Source: Ancylostoma caninum
Taxonomy: Eukaryota; Nematoda; Chromadorea; Rhabditida; Ancylostomatidae
DNA: 64,000 bases
Direction of reading: 5' to 3'
Assembly: GCA_037903475.1 (NCBI GenBank)
Contig: JBAJFG010000438.1
Location: 248,001-312,000, forward strand
Numbering within the stretch: position 1 is the stretch's first letter; each line of letters begins with the position of its first letter. The translations under genes and the position numbers were made by a program. The notes under the pieces were generated by a model that was not told the DNA's origin, searched no databases, and saw nothing but the letters and a program-made list of their open reading frames with translations. This document shows, piece by piece, positions 19,801 through 35,075 of the stretch.

Positions 19801-22800
19801 AGTTTAAATTAGTCGAAGATTTGTGCTCTCAAGCAGTGTGGTTCCCTTTCCCGCAGTTATCATCCTTCCTGCTTCGATCTACTCGAAGAAAACAAGTAAA
19901 ACATGGCCATTTTTATCGATTAAACACCAATTCCGTAATTCTTGTGTTGAATCTTTTCTATTAAAGCTGAGAGCTGAAATCTGGAGGCAAAGCACATCTG
20001 GATAGGATCCATAACGCGACTTTTTTTCGTCTCCGAGGGAAGAGTAAGACTGGCAGCACGTATCAACAAAAATGGCTGTCCGAAATTCGGCCTTGTTCCG
20101 AGACATGGCTGCACTACTGTAATATTAGAAGGAAGACACGAATTCTCCACTACAACCACGATCCCCCACCTCCACGACCTCCCCCCCCCCCCTTTATCCG
20201 CCCACCATACGACCCCCCGTTGATAATTTATCAACGCACGCTTGACCCTGATCCCACCCAAATTCATCGGACCCTCCATTCAACCCAGTTGTAGCGAGAA
20301 TGCAACTTTGAATGGCTTTGGTGGGAGAATCGCGCCACAAATTTGAAGAGAAGCAAAATGAGAAAAAAAAAACACCTTTACTGTTTTGCTAATCCAGGAG
20401 CAGATTGTCCGGACAATGTCTGGATCCTGACCGCATGCGAGACCCATACCTGAAAAAGTATGCTTGCATCATTGCGTTTGGTGAACATACTGCTCTTTTT
20501 TACTTTATTGACGGCAGACCGCAACAAGTTCTTTGTCTGCGATTGCGGTGCGGCTGCAGCGACCAGTTGGGACGTCCTGGTGATCGAAAGGGAGAGGCTT
20601 TTGGCTGGCGTCGCTCGCGACGATGGCCGCTCATCGCCGATATTGGCGACGATGGATCGCCAACTTTGTCGGCCGCCGGGACGCCCCTCCCGCAATCGAT
20701 GAGCACCAATGTCACAGTCGCCAGCGATGGCGACGCAGGGTGCTACACTCCGCGTGAAATAGCGCCAGTGTTCCACTGCATTTAGTAATCAATCATATAG
20801 TGAAAGCTCTTCGTTAGGGTTTTCAAATATTGACGAAGAGAATATTGCCACTTTCGCTTTCATATCTCGTACTTAATGCAACCGCAGCTGCTTGCCTGGA
20901 CGTCAATAAACCCGAAAGAAACGAGAGGAACGTAATTTTTTTCATATTTCAAGGAGCGTGACCTCTCGAACATTTTGCAGTGTAGCAAACAGTTTTCTGC
21001 CTCGTGACAGGAATTTCATCGATTCAGTGACAAACTCTTCAAGATTGCAAATGCGTGACCTTTTTTCAACAACATCAGTTGAATGGTAACACTGCACGAG
21101 TCCACTGAAAAATGGGCAGGACACTCATGGGGTCATCTTCATTCTCTACAGCACCGTCATCAAATGAAAGCACATACACTATGGCATCAGCATTAACGGT
21201 TTCTCACACAAATCGGTATGCTTTTATAGAATGGTTTGCGCGTTCATCACCAATCTGATCATTTTGTCAAATCGCATGGCGCGGCTTCGAAACTCTTGAT
21301 TCGGTTTCTACTATGATTTATATATTAGAATTTCCACGCCCCGAAGATAACGCCAAGATTTTTCACCAGTTCAAGTCGAGATGTGGTCAGATTCTCGGTG
21401 GACCGGAGGTAGAAATCCAACTGCGTGAAGTTGGTATTCGAAGGATCCATGGAAAGAGTATTGGGTATTTTAGGTATTTGGGATGACTACTTAGATATTT
21501 CTTTGCTCGCGAATTCAGAAATAAAGGTGCAAAGTTAATTTTGCAACAACGACGGAATTAAGAAATCTTGTAAACCACGAAGAGACAATCGTTCTCCTAT
21601 TGCACAAAAATTATGAGCACTGGTCGAATAAACTCAATAAACTCAATTGTGGAACATCTGGAATACCTTTTTCTCCCATTCCATGTGGACATGAAAGATT
21701 CAGCTCGAGAATGTCTGCGCCCGCATCTTCACATTGTTTGGCTAGAAGGATCCAATCTTCCTGGAAAATTATGTAAATTGATTTTCCAGCACAATCCACG
21801 TTTATCGAAGAACAGGACAAACTCCTCTCATGCTTCTAAAAGAGCTAAAAAAATGTAACTCATAGAACACACCTTGTTATACGTGCACATGATGGAAGCT
21901 ACAATAACTTTGGTGGGGAAATCGTGCTTGAGTTCTTTGATACATTGTAACCAGTACGCGGCCGATTTCTCGGAGATTAACTCAATGTTCAGAAAAGACC
22001 CCTGCAATCGAAGTGTCGTGTGGCAACGTGCTATAGGTTACAGCGCTAAATTAGTGAGACCAAAACACGGTGTCGAGGAAGATTTCACCTGGTTTGGTCC
22101 ATAGATCGGTCCTGAAGTTGATCCTCTGACAATTCGAGGAGACACGTTCGTGACGAGGTCCTGTGACAATGAAATTTAATTTTCGTTGCTGATCTAGTGC
22201 TTGTGCAGGATATGCAAGATTTCGCAGAGGAACCTGGTGTTTCCTTGATTTGCACAAAAGAGAACGTCAGTAGGTAGATGTAATCATCGTGACATGAGGG
22301 AGCCACAACCGCCCTTCTCTCAAAGACTATTGCTACACACACAGTTACCAGAAATTTCAAAAGAGTCGATTGATAAAGCAGAACCGAAAACATGATAATC
22401 TCCTCAAGAGAATGCGTAACCCATTCAAGAAATGAAAAAAAGAAACATGTGGGCTTTTCGATGTGGATCGACTACTTAACCATAAAGCTGGCCAATTCGG
22501 AATACGCGCTCTCATTTTTCGTCTTAGTGAAGTTGTTATCAAGGCCCGTTGTCTAAGTATCTCGTACCGTCTAAAAAAGCAATTCATGGCACGTTTGCTG
22601 GAATACAGATTTTACCTGCATACGGATCCTACCATTACCGCCGTCACTTTTTTTTCGATAAAAATGGTATTTTGAGAGAGGAACCAACCTTATCGAGCCC
22701 AAAAGTTTTTGTCAGAATGAAACCCCAGCCTTGTTCAAAAGCTCGCCGACACATTGGTCCAGATGTAGTCGGAGGAGCTGATGCCAGTCCGAAGGGGTTT

Positions 22801-25800
22801 TCAAACTTAACGCCACACATTTCTACAGATATGTCAACCTGAAACGTTTGGTGTGCTAGGTGAATCTTCTGTGTGTAGCATAAATGTGCAAAACGCTACC
22901 TCATCTATAGGGCTGTAGAACATTGGAAGCTTTGGAGTAGTTCCGACATCGTTTCCATGCAATGACTGTATATATCGGTGGATTGACCATGCAGCTAACT
23001 AAAAAACTATACTTTGTGATGTGGGAAAAGAATGCATGTGGAAAGAGTTACAGATGTCGCACTGAGAATATTATTCTGAGAACGAAAAATATTCGAGTTG
23101 ATTTTCTCTGAAGTCCGTAGGAAAAATTGAAGGCGGTTGTTCCAGTGTTTAGCAGAAAATGCAAATGTTAAGGCCTATGAGATATATAGATAACAGTTTT
23201 GCGTGCGCTGAAAATATTTTCAATTAGCGACGTCCCTCATCCTCAGAGGGACTGGTCTTGTGAATCAGTTTTTTTTTTTTTGAAGTTGGAAGAGCGGATC
23301 AGCGTCCGCCTGTCTGGAGCTTGAAAATGCACGCTCCAGTAAATTGTGCTCGCCATATAATCTAGGGAAGACCCGGCCCTCTTCTAATACGTCGCGCACA
23401 TCACCAGTTCAAAATCCTAGCCACGTCTCATCCTGAGTGCTGTGAACATAAAAGGCAACTGAAATTTTCTCTCCTATTAAAATGTTAAACTATATTTTAC
23501 TTGTTAGCGGTCTCCAATTATTCGTACGCATACCTTGCCATCATTGACTGATTCCACCGTTGTCTCTGCCACTCCAGCCACATCTCCACCTGCGAATACC
23601 CATGGAACACTTGTTGTTTGTGTGTTTCGATCAACTTCAGGAGCGCCCCACTTGTTCATCTTCACCGGCGACATCGCAGAGATCACTGCAATTGTAATTT
23701 CATTGTCGAAATAAGGATTCAGACTGGGGGGTTTTTTTTGAAATTTTTGTGCTGTAAGTCACTGCTTTAGCACTGGATACGTACCATCTTCGTCCAAAAG
23801 CGTTGATCCAAATGCAGAAATAACGTAGTCTGCTTTCAGTGTTATTAATTGTTCCTCATCCTCGTACCTGAACGTAAGTATTTCTATCAGCTATAGCCTG
23901 TCAAAATGTTTCACGATGAACGTCTATACTGGGTCATAAAGTCACATACAACGCAAAACTTTACCAGTTGCCACTGAGGTCCTGCTCGGTCTTGACAAAT
24001 TGGACCGAAACAATCTTTCCGTCCTTTATATTGACTGCCTTTGGGGTGCAAAACGGCATGAATTCGCACTTTTCTTCGCGAGCGGCCTCCATCTAAAAAG
24101 ATCATCAGTAAAAAAGTGGGGACCAAACAGAGTTTAGCTAGTTTACAAGGTTTGAGAGATTAGCAACCTCTGTTGATAGAAGAACGAACTACTAAAGAAG
24201 AAAAAAACCCTTCTTGTGGTGGTATTTCTGCATGAAAATGTATTAACTTTGCAGTACTATCGTTAGCCACTACGGAAGAGCTTAACGAAATAACGAATAC
24301 CATTGGTACGACAGTTTTGGGAACCCCCCCCCCCCCAGTTCTGCATGCAACCATGTTTGACCGAAACTTGAGTAAAGTGGTATTAGTGCCTTCAGCGAGT
24401 GGTCTGCTCTTGAATCATTCAGATTGCCCATGGTAAACGCATTAACGTACTCAAATTCATCCTTTTCCTGACACTCAACGACACGTTTGTCCATACGTGA
24501 TGATGTCTACACCCAGTGACCACTAAGGCACAATCATACCAGTGGGTAAGAAATTATAAGGAACATGCGGACCATGTTTCTCAGATAAATAAAGCTTGTA
24601 GCACTGTAGCGCGCAACTTGATCTTCACATTTGCACCTCCGAAACAATTTTTGATCCCGAGGGCCGCTCCCTTGCGTTTCTAACGTTAACAAAGAGAGTT
24701 AGGAAGGCCTGAGTAGTGATCAATAACTAATAAGCGTATGCATATACAAAGGGGGCCAAAACTAATCCCCAAAGAAAAAGGCACAAGGAAAAAGAATTTC
24801 AGTGTTACTTGAAACAATGTCATGAAATTCTCGTTTTTTTTTTCCATCAAGCTGAACAAAATACAAGACTACATCTCGATGTATAACTAGCATCAGCAAT
24901 GTCTGGTTGGCAAAGTACCTAATATTGCTCAGTGAAGCTACAGATCGTCCAAAGCAGCAGTTGGAGACTAATTCAAGCCGTCTTAGTTAGGATCAGAGGT
25001 GTACGTATTTACAAAATACGAATTACAATTTATAGCCATTTTTCTTGGAATTTTTTACGACTTACGATTTACGAAAATGGGCCTGGATTTTGTAACAAAA
25101 TCGTAAATAACGACAAGAGAGCAATCTCGCCACATCACCTGCGCTGAGGGGCTAATGTGCATAATTTGTCTCTGTTTGCATTTCGCGGCAATACTGTCAT
25201 CAACTTCGCATAGTTTCGTCAACAGTTTTCATTATTTGAAGACTGTAGCTTATAACAAATTCATTTTTGAGTTTTTTTTTTTTGTAAAAGAAGACCTGCT
25301 ACAATCATGGAGATGAAAGGCTTAGTAGAAGTGCTACAGGGGCATCAATGACCTTAATTTTGGCCCTCTTTTCCTAATTGTGATAAGCTATCGCAAGAAG
25401 TATGAGGAGTTCACCAAGCCCCTCTCGTTCGTCAACAGGCTTTGTATTGGTTTTTATAAAGCTCAACTTTGGTTTGGTGTAATGTGCAAAGAGCTTTTTC
25501 TAGCCGAGCTATTGTTATGCAATTGACAACACCCATAAACATTGAAGGTAAAACGCGAAATATGATCCTTTTTTCCCATTCAACTTCATCGAATAATTGT
25601 ACAGGTATTGAATGTTTGTGTGCGCCGTACATTGACTTGCTGGAGGACACCCTATTCTGAGAAGCGTTTCATCCAACCGGACTCCTCTGGTACCATAATT
25701 TAGGGGCCTCAGATGGATGGATGGCTTGTTTGAAACGGTAGCAGATAAAGTCATGGACAGTGTTGACTCCAGAAACGATGGTCAGATGAAAAGGAGTTCT

Positions 25801-28800
25801 TTCTTCCTCAGCAGTGGATAATAATAATTCTCTCAGAAATAGGTAGACGTTGAAGATATCGAAAAAAATCTTGTCTCTTCATCAGAACGTTGCCACCCCA
25901 AGGATCAGATATGGAATTTGTACGAAATTTCACGGTAGATACCTTGTTGCTTTGTTATAAAATAGTCGATTTACGACTTATGATTCACGATGATTTTAGA
26001 GAATTTACGATCTACGAAAATCGAATTTCTTGTTACGCACATCCCTGGTTTGGATTCAAGTGTGTTGTTGCTCAAACTAAGTACAACATTATCTACGCGA
26101 GCACTCATGAATAAATCGTATACAGATTGCAAAATGTGGCATCAGCATGTTCTTAAAGTCTTTGAGGATGTATGAATTACCTAGGACCTTTCACATAGAT
26201 AGGATTTTCTACTGATACTTTGAAAAAGGGCTTCGGACTTTGAAACCCTTTTCATTTTATTTCATCTACTTAGGGAAAAATAACAATTACTAGGTTCTCC
26301 AAGCTGCTGGTTAACTCGTTTAAAGCAATTATGTAGGAAATTCTATGTAGCAGTTCCCAGCATGCTAAGCGACAAATGCCAAAATAGAGGCTTTGGCGGA
26401 TGCAAAGATAGGAAAAGGTAGCAGAGCAGGATATGTTAAATATTAGTGCTAATGCTACTCAACTGCCTCCACTCCATCGAGTGGTAGGTGGTTTCTATGG
26501 ACGAATTACCGTCTACCTCCAACAGTCTCAAAGGGCATATTGATGACATGACTTTCTCACCTCTTCCGGTACAGCGCGTATACCCGTGAAGCCTTTGCGG
26601 AATACCACAGTCACTCTGGATGCTCCAGCTCTGAGCGCAGATGTAGCACAGTCAAAGGCTGTATCACCTATAATCAAAGGGGTTGGGCAAAGAGCAGGTA
26701 AACGGATTCTATCCTAATGAAGTTCATTTAATATAGCTCTCAATGGGAAAAATTTAGATTGATTTATTGTACTACATATCACAATATATAAGTAGTTACC
26801 AACAGGAGCACAGATAGTATATGTAAACATCTAGATACACGAAAAGTTCAAAGAAATACCGGCTCCGAGCACAATCACTCGTCCTTTCATGGAAGGCAAT
26901 GGGGTTCGTGAGCATCCACACATACCTAGGAAATCCTGACCATAACGAACATACTTACAAAAGGTAGACTTCACACGAAGAGCAACCGATTACCAGGTTT
27001 GCTTGCGGCTGCTATGATAGGAAGAAAGTCCTTGCTTGTGTAAAATCCATGACTTTGTGTGAGACCATCGAAGACGTCGACTTTCTTCGGGTCCGGCATA
27101 CCAATGCCAAGGAAGACAGCCTTTGCTCCATCAGCCTCAAATAGAGGTGTTCGCAAATTATGTGAATATGATCGGTTTGTCAATTAATGATATAGTACAC
27201 TAAAGCTTTGACACTAATCTAATACTTCCGAGAGGTGAACAAATGCAAAGTGAAAAAGCTCGTAGTTGCCTTGAATTTCTAGGGATCCCTACCTAAATCT
27301 TCCAGGTTAGTACGAGATAGTCCACTTCTTTTGCTGTGACATCAGTTAGGCCAATAAATGGAGCCGAGGTCAACAACGTTCGTCCGCAGGACCGTACAGG
27401 GGGCACAACTAGCACTATTCAAAAGAACAATGATAGTAATCAAGGCTACCCATGTATTTTAAAAAATAGTCTCATAATAACGAAATAAGCCTTGTAGGAG
27501 TAGTAATCAGCAGGAGTTGTTCCAACTATCAAAAAAAAATTGCTGCTCAAAGAAGAAGCAAACCAAAACGTGCATTATTTCTGCACAATCCTCCTAGTTT
27601 TTGAGAGGAACCTGATGGTTTACCCAAAATTAGCGGATCACCTCGTCATAAATATAAGCCATTTTCAGGAACGGTCTTCAATGGATTTTGAGAAGACACT
27701 ATATATGTATTGGCCGATAGCAGCTATTTGAGTTAATGAAATTGAAATGAGATTAGAACAGTTATCTTCTGAAGGGATCAGGTGTCTAGTCGAGGGAAAC
27801 AACGAACATATCCAAGGTATAAAGTTGTCGCAAATCCTTATATGCCGTTATGAATCTCTTTATCTTTGTAAAATCCGTGTTATTCGATAGATAGATCTGA
27901 TCAAACCTTGAGTTTCTCGAGTGTGAGGTCGTTCTTGTGGAGAGATCGTCCAGTCACGATTTTTACCCCTATGTCTCGTGCCAGCTGGATTTCAAAATCA
28001 ACAACATCGTACGGAAGACGAAATTGTGGGATTTCTGAGGAACTGAAACAGAACTAATTTATACGTGAATATTGGTCGATTCATGTTAGCTACAGACCAG
28101 CTACTGGTAAGGAATTCGCTTAAAAACATAATATTTCATAGAGACACTTGTAGCAGCGGAATCTCATTTCCTTGAAGTGAGCGTTCAGAATGATTAACAT
28201 AGCTTCAAGAAAAGCTATTGCGAGATTTACTTGTTCATTTGGTCACTCATTCATTACATAGAGGGGACTTACTCAGTACAAAAAGAAAATTGCTGCACGA
28301 CATTGCAGCAAATATTATGTAGCTCACTGACTTTTACACACGAAACGAGCGCATTTGTGTGTAAGTAGAGAAAAATGTGAATCTCTGTGCAACCAAGGCC
28401 GGATGCTTGGAAGGGTGAGCAATCTCATTCCATGAGTATCATTACCATGAGTAAGAGCTGGGTATAGACAACCTCACGTATGGGTAAACATGTAGATGGG
28501 TGCCAGGTAGAAGGTAAACATAGGTACCTTAACACACCATGGGTAATATCATTTATGCATCCGGGCGCAGCATCCGTATCCAGCACACTATATCCAGTCA
28601 GACGCGCTCTCACGGAGGTGTTAGTGTGGTTTGGATATTCTGCTATCTAGCAAAAACGCATTCGCACATATATACGTATGTGTAGCCACTTGTACCAGGA
28701 TATCTATATCCGGTTGAATTTTTGTTGACCATGGTCTAATATTTACTCTCCCATCAGTTCGTGTTTTACCTGGCCGGCAAACCTAATCTGCGCCAAGGAA

Positions 28801-31800
28801 TATGGATGGGTAATGATTTGAATAACTGAACATGTTGATGGATTAATTGTAATGTATAAGATAGAAAAGTGGATGAAGGTCGGCGTACATAGACGAATAT
28901 ACATATTTCTACCACGGCTGAGCATGTTGGATGCGAATCCAAAATTGAAAGTAAACTCCCATAACCTTATCGAACATCTCTTCCCAAATACTGTGAAAGT
29001 TGGAAATTTTGGACTTCTTACTCTTTCTTACGTTATTGCATCAAACTTTCTTACTTATTGCATCAAAATTATTGTTAGGTTCAGATTTGCAATTTAATGG
29101 AGACTGCTTCGAGAACACGAATCTGGCAGTAACTTTACCTTAGTCCTCCCACGCAATCTCTCTTCTCATAAATAGTGACGTTCGTATATCCTAGTCTTGC
29201 CAGGAAAGATGCACATGAGATGGAAGCTGGACCGCATCCTGGAATATAGTGCGATGAAGTAGGCAGTGGGTGTATTGTTCGAAGTAGGTCCTGTAACATG
29301 TGACTTGCCTAACAGAGCAATTGGTTCTCCGTGGGACTTGTTCCTACTTTCGCGAGCTTCCTTCGAGACAATTTGTCGAATGTTCATCTTTTTGAACACC
29401 TAAAAATATCACACAAACTTGCGAATTGATGGCCTGGAGATGTATGCTGGTGAAGGAGAATGGATTCAATCTCTCGGCGTTCTGATTTAGTGAAGTGAGT
29501 TCTGTAATCCAAAGAAATATCTCAATACAAGATTGAGCGGTGGCCGTAGTTCTGTCCAGTTCTGCAGCTCAGAGATTTAACTACATACAAGACTTCCTTG
29601 CTGTTTTCAGAATATAATGTATTGAATTCTAAAACGAGTAACTAAGTTTCCTGCAGCGAAAGGAAGAGAGAAGCAAAAACGGCTATTGCGCAATCCAAGT
29701 GCCAAGAAACGGATAGTCCGTACGAGAAGCTGAAGGGCCCAGACGCTGACAAGCATGTATTTCGACTCGCAAGGGCACGGCATAAAGCAACTCTGGATGT
29801 TGCAGAAGTCAGATGTATTGAAGATGAAGACGGAACGACGCTTCTGAACCCAGCCTCCCTTCGAAACATGTGGAGAACATGCTTCGATACGCTGTACAAC
29901 GAAAAGTTCTCAAGCCAGCCAAGCGATGCAAGACCTCCGGTAGTAGGACCGGTACCAAAATGGACGGCGGAAGAAGTTAGAAAAATATCAAAGAAAGTGA
30001 TGAAAGGAAAGGCTTCAGGTCCTGACGACATCCCTTCTGAGGTATGGATAGCTCTTGGGGAAGAAGGTCTCTTATGGCTCACGGAATTCTTGAACTATAT
30101 CGTCACGTGTGGAAGGATGCCGAGAGCATGGAGGGAAAGTATCATCATCCCGGTCTTCAAGAAGAAAAGAGACGCGCTGTAGTGCGGCAACTATTGCGGC
30201 ATCAAACTGATCTGTCATACTATGAAGATGTACGAGCGCCTGGTGGACAAGTGGTTGAGGGAAATTGTGGGAAATTGTGGGAATTTCAGACGATCAGTTT
30301 GGTTCCGTACCAAAGCGATCTACGATTGACCCTATATTCATCGAATGTCAGATAATGGAAAAGTACTGGGAGAAGGGGAAAAATTCACATTGCATTTCCT
30401 GACTTTGAAAAAGCTTACGATAGACTGCTAAGAACAGTATTATGGGATGGTATGAAAGAGAGATTCGTGCTGGAACACATGGTACGACTGGTGCAGGACA
30501 TATATGATGGTTCAGTAGCTTTTGTTCGCACGTCACTTGGAGACACATCCAGGTTCAGATGTTGGGCATATCATTCCATAGGTTCGGTCGCGGCATTGCA
30601 TCAAGGATCGGCACGAAGCCCTTTTTATTCATACTAGTTGTAGATACAGTAACGCAACAGATGTTGGAGGGGCCACTGCTCACACTCCTGTACGCTGACG
30701 ACATCGCATTGTTGGCTGACACCAGAAGTCAGGTGCAGAGTAAAGTCCAGACATGGTAAGTCAGTGTGGCAGAGGCGGTTCTGAAGCTGAACGTGAAGAA
30801 GACGGAGTTCATGAGCACCGGCGGAGATGTGGAACTTGTTACCGATGTCAACGGCGACGCGTTTCCGCAGGTGGATGAGTTCCGATATCTAGGAAGTGCC
30901 CTGAGCGAAAATGGAAGTGTCGATATAGCAGTACAAGAAAGAATTGCGTCTGCATGGAACAAATGGAGAGAAGCTACAGGCATCCTGTGCGACAAAAGAT
31001 GCTCATGTGCACTCAAAGGCAAGGTTTATCGCGCAATAGTAAAACCAGCTCTTATGTGTGGAAATGAGTGCTTACCACTAAGGCTCTGGAAAGAAAACTG
31101 AACGTGGCAGAGATGCGCATGCTCAGGTGGTGTTGTGGGACAACTCGTCTTGATAAGGTAACGAGGAGGTGCGAAGAAGAATGTAACCCCCCTCCCTATC
31201 CAAGCAAATATAGGATCACAACGTCTGAGATGGCATGGGCATCTGTAACATCCGGCACGTCAAGTTTCAGCGTGCCGCTATACTCCTCGAGGAGTAAAGC
31301 ACCTTGCGTCGCCGTCGCCAACATTGGCGGCCGCGAATCGCCAATGTTGACGACCAATCGATACGCATCGACGTCACAGCCGCCAACATTGGCGGCCGCC
31401 GATGCTGGCGATCGCCAGTCGCCGGCAACGGCGGCCGCCGCCGCCGTTCCGCCCACAATCGATGCGTATCGGCTTCACATTCGCCGGCGACGGCGACGCA
31501 AGGTGCTACAGTCCTCGAGGACTATAGCGGCAGTGTCAAGTTTTAAGCGTGGAGGTTGCCGAGCAAAAACCAAGAGGAGCCCTTAGGAAGCGGTGGAAAG
31601 ACGTAATTAAAAGAGATCCAGAGGAACTCCACGTCACGGAAGAAGACGCAACACTTGAGGAAAGGCTTTACAAAAATACAAGGTAGCAAGGAACTATGAA
31701 ATGGAGTTTTCGCTTCATTTTCCTGCGTTATGCCTTCCGTTTTGCACTGAGCGTAAGGGTGTTTTAAGTAGGAGAACTCGGAGAAATATGCATTCTATCG

Positions 31801-34800
31801 TGATGGCGCCCAATCAGACGAAATTCAGAGTGTACGGAATTACGGCTCAGAAAACTCTTTAGCCTTCGTCACTTCAGGCAGTCCTTGGCAAAGTTGCTGA
31901 TTGACAATAGCATTCACAGGATTTAATTAAACTATGCTCCATGGTATGGAGCCGATTGACCAAGCTTGAAATGTGTTCCTATGGGGAACCTCACGCATGC
32001 AGTCACCGAAGCTGTGGGCGACCTTTAGGAGAGAATAGAGAGGGGGACCGAAGCGAAGGGTGGGCATTTTAAGGACTGTTTCCTTGCAAACAATTTATAA
32101 TCTTTAATTGTTTTTGACGAGATTTCGCCTTGAAAAAATTGAGCGTAGTTGCTGACTACGTATACAGGCATAAAGTATCAGTTTGGTGCGAAATTAATTA
32201 CCGTTTTGAGGTATGCACGAATAAACTTTCCTCTTCTATGGAACTTTAGCAATTTCAAGTCCACGATCTGACCGATGACCAGCGTCTCACCCGCCCTGAC
32301 ACCTTTTCTAACTTAATTTTTCGCCCCAAAAGGACTCATTTCTAGACCAATTACTAATTGTAGATGAAGCTCGAATTCCGCACGATAAGATTGGCGAGGA
32401 CGTTTTCCCACTTTCAATTTTTCCTGGACGAGATATTCTCTCTAGCGAGATTCTGTTAGGAGTTTGCTGGTGCTGTAAGGGTGTGATTGACGACAGCCTT
32501 CTCCAACCTAGTCAAGCGTTGACAGCAGAATCTTAGTTATGTAATTTTGAGTTGGTGTCCAAGATTCTTCTGTGAGTATGACTGGTAGAGGTGCACACAA
32601 TTAGTTTTTCCCCCGCTCCAGTGTAGCGCCAAACCTCTCACTTAAAAATTCACACAGCAAAAGGGCGCAGTAAGGCGTCGACGTTCTCACTCATTCTGCT
32701 CATTAATCAGACCATTTCGTTACTCAGTATCGCTTCTCTCGAGTCGTGGATGCAAACCTATGAGAGCAGCAGATTGCCGATCTGGAATATGCCGAAATCG
32801 CCTTCCAAAAATTTGTAGATTTCTGCGACCTTAGTTCTCAATGTAGAGGCATATCATTTTCACTAGATTGTTAGGGGTAATTTAGAGAATTATATAGGCA
32901 TTAAATTGATGAAGAACATTGTGTTTAAGCCAAGTTATAACATTTTGAACTGAAGTGTTCGTTCCGGCAGTTAATTTCGCACCAATCTGATAATTTAGAA
33001 ATCAATGTTTTACAACAGTCTTTCCTACATCTAACTGTAAAATTACCAAAAACCAGAACTATGCAGAAATTTTGCCGGATTTTTAGTCCGGCAGCTCTGG
33101 TTGAGTTTCAACCGATTTTTGCATGGCTCTCCTCAGTGATCCCAGCCGCGACAGCCGGCTGGATCCCGAGGATAACCATGGATTTCGGGCCGTTAGGCCC
33201 GGAATCCGCGGCTGTCACCGGTTTAATTACCCAAGTTTGAGGTACCTACATACACGTATACACAGATACATACATAGATACACGCATACATTCATACATA
33301 GACACATACAAACATACATACAAACATACACGAGGGCCGGACAACTCGTCCACACCCATCAGACGCTCCGCCCCCTCGACCAGACGCTCCGCCCACTCGC
33401 CGAATAGCCCGATTTGCCGGGATTTCCACGGTTTTTTCGGTTTTGCTCGGTTCTCCTCGGATTTCTAGCATCTGCTCAGCCGCCAGCCCCCGCGAGACAC
33501 CAGACATACATACATACATACATACATACATACATACATACATACATACATACATACATACATACATACATACATACATACATACATACATACATACATA
33601 CATACATACATACATACATTACATACATAATCGGCAGAAATCCCGAAAATCCCGAGATATCCGGGTAAATCCTCAAAATTTCCAATTTTTTTGAAAATTC
33701 TCGCTCTTTTTCGCAATTTTAGCCAAAAATTCCACCAAATTCACATACATAGATACATACATACTCACATACATACACACATACATCCATACATACACAC
33801 ATTTTAGCCAAATATCCACAAAAATCCCCAAAAAATCCAAGATTTTTCGAATTTTTGGCAATTTTAAGCAATTTTAGCCAGAATTTCCACCAAAATCATA
33901 CATACATACACACATACATACACACATGCATACATACAACACACATACACACATACATACACACATACATCCACATACATCAGCTTGAAATCCCACAAAA
34001 TCCCCAGAAATCCCAAAAATTCCGATTTTTTTTCGATTTTTGTCCGATTTTTCCCCAACTTTTCAGGAATTTTAGCCAGATTTCCCCTCAAATCCTCATA
34101 CATACATACATACACCCATACATACACACATGCATTCATAAAGCATACATACATACACACATTCATACATAGATACATAGATTTTAGAGAGAAATCGCTG
34201 AAAAACGCGATTTTTGAAAAGTGAGACCTAAACCACGCCCCCTTTTGTGCCGATTTGGCCCGATTTTTGGCATTTTGAATTCTCTCACATACATACATAC
34301 ATACACCCATACATACATCCCAGACCCCGAAATTACGAATTTTCTCGAAAAAATCCGAAAATCCGAAAAATCCGATTTTCTCATTTTTGGTGGATCCCGA
34401 CTGGAATTCTTTTACACATCAACACTCCCCCCAACATCCACTACATACATACATACACCCATACATACATACATTGATACAGACATACTACGGATTTTTA
34501 AACGTTTTACGGATTTGTAGCTAAGCCACGCCCACTTCTTATCCGATTTTCTTGGTTTTATGCTCATTTGAAAGAGCATCCAAAACTCTACCAAAACATA
34601 CATACATACCTACTATTGAGTGCTTTTGAAGATTTGTAGCTATGCCACGCCCCTTTGGACGAGCTACACCGACGGCTATGTGACCATTCGATAGAGCTCA
34701 GTGAGACGAACACACACACACATATATATATATATATATCAGTGGCGGACGCAGAAAGTGGGCGGGAGGAGGGGCGTGGGAAGAAAAGTGGGGTCTCCGC

Positions 34801-35011
34801 CGTTTTGGGGACCCAGACGGAAAATAAAATTAATAATAATATTAATTATAATAATAAACAATAAATAAAAAATATATTAAAAATAATAATAAAAATAAAC
34901 AATTAAAAATAAACTAACACAAGATTTTTATTTGTATTGTAAAGTAATTTCGAAAATTTGGCGACCCATTCTCGGGGGGGGCGCCCCCCCGCCCCCCCCC
35001 TGCGTCCGCCA

Positions 35012-35075
<64 letters not shown>

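Noticed and set aside
33292..33716. Long frames of repeated YVCM or HTYI units
   Set aside because: They are translations of the TACA microsatellite in several frames and both strands.
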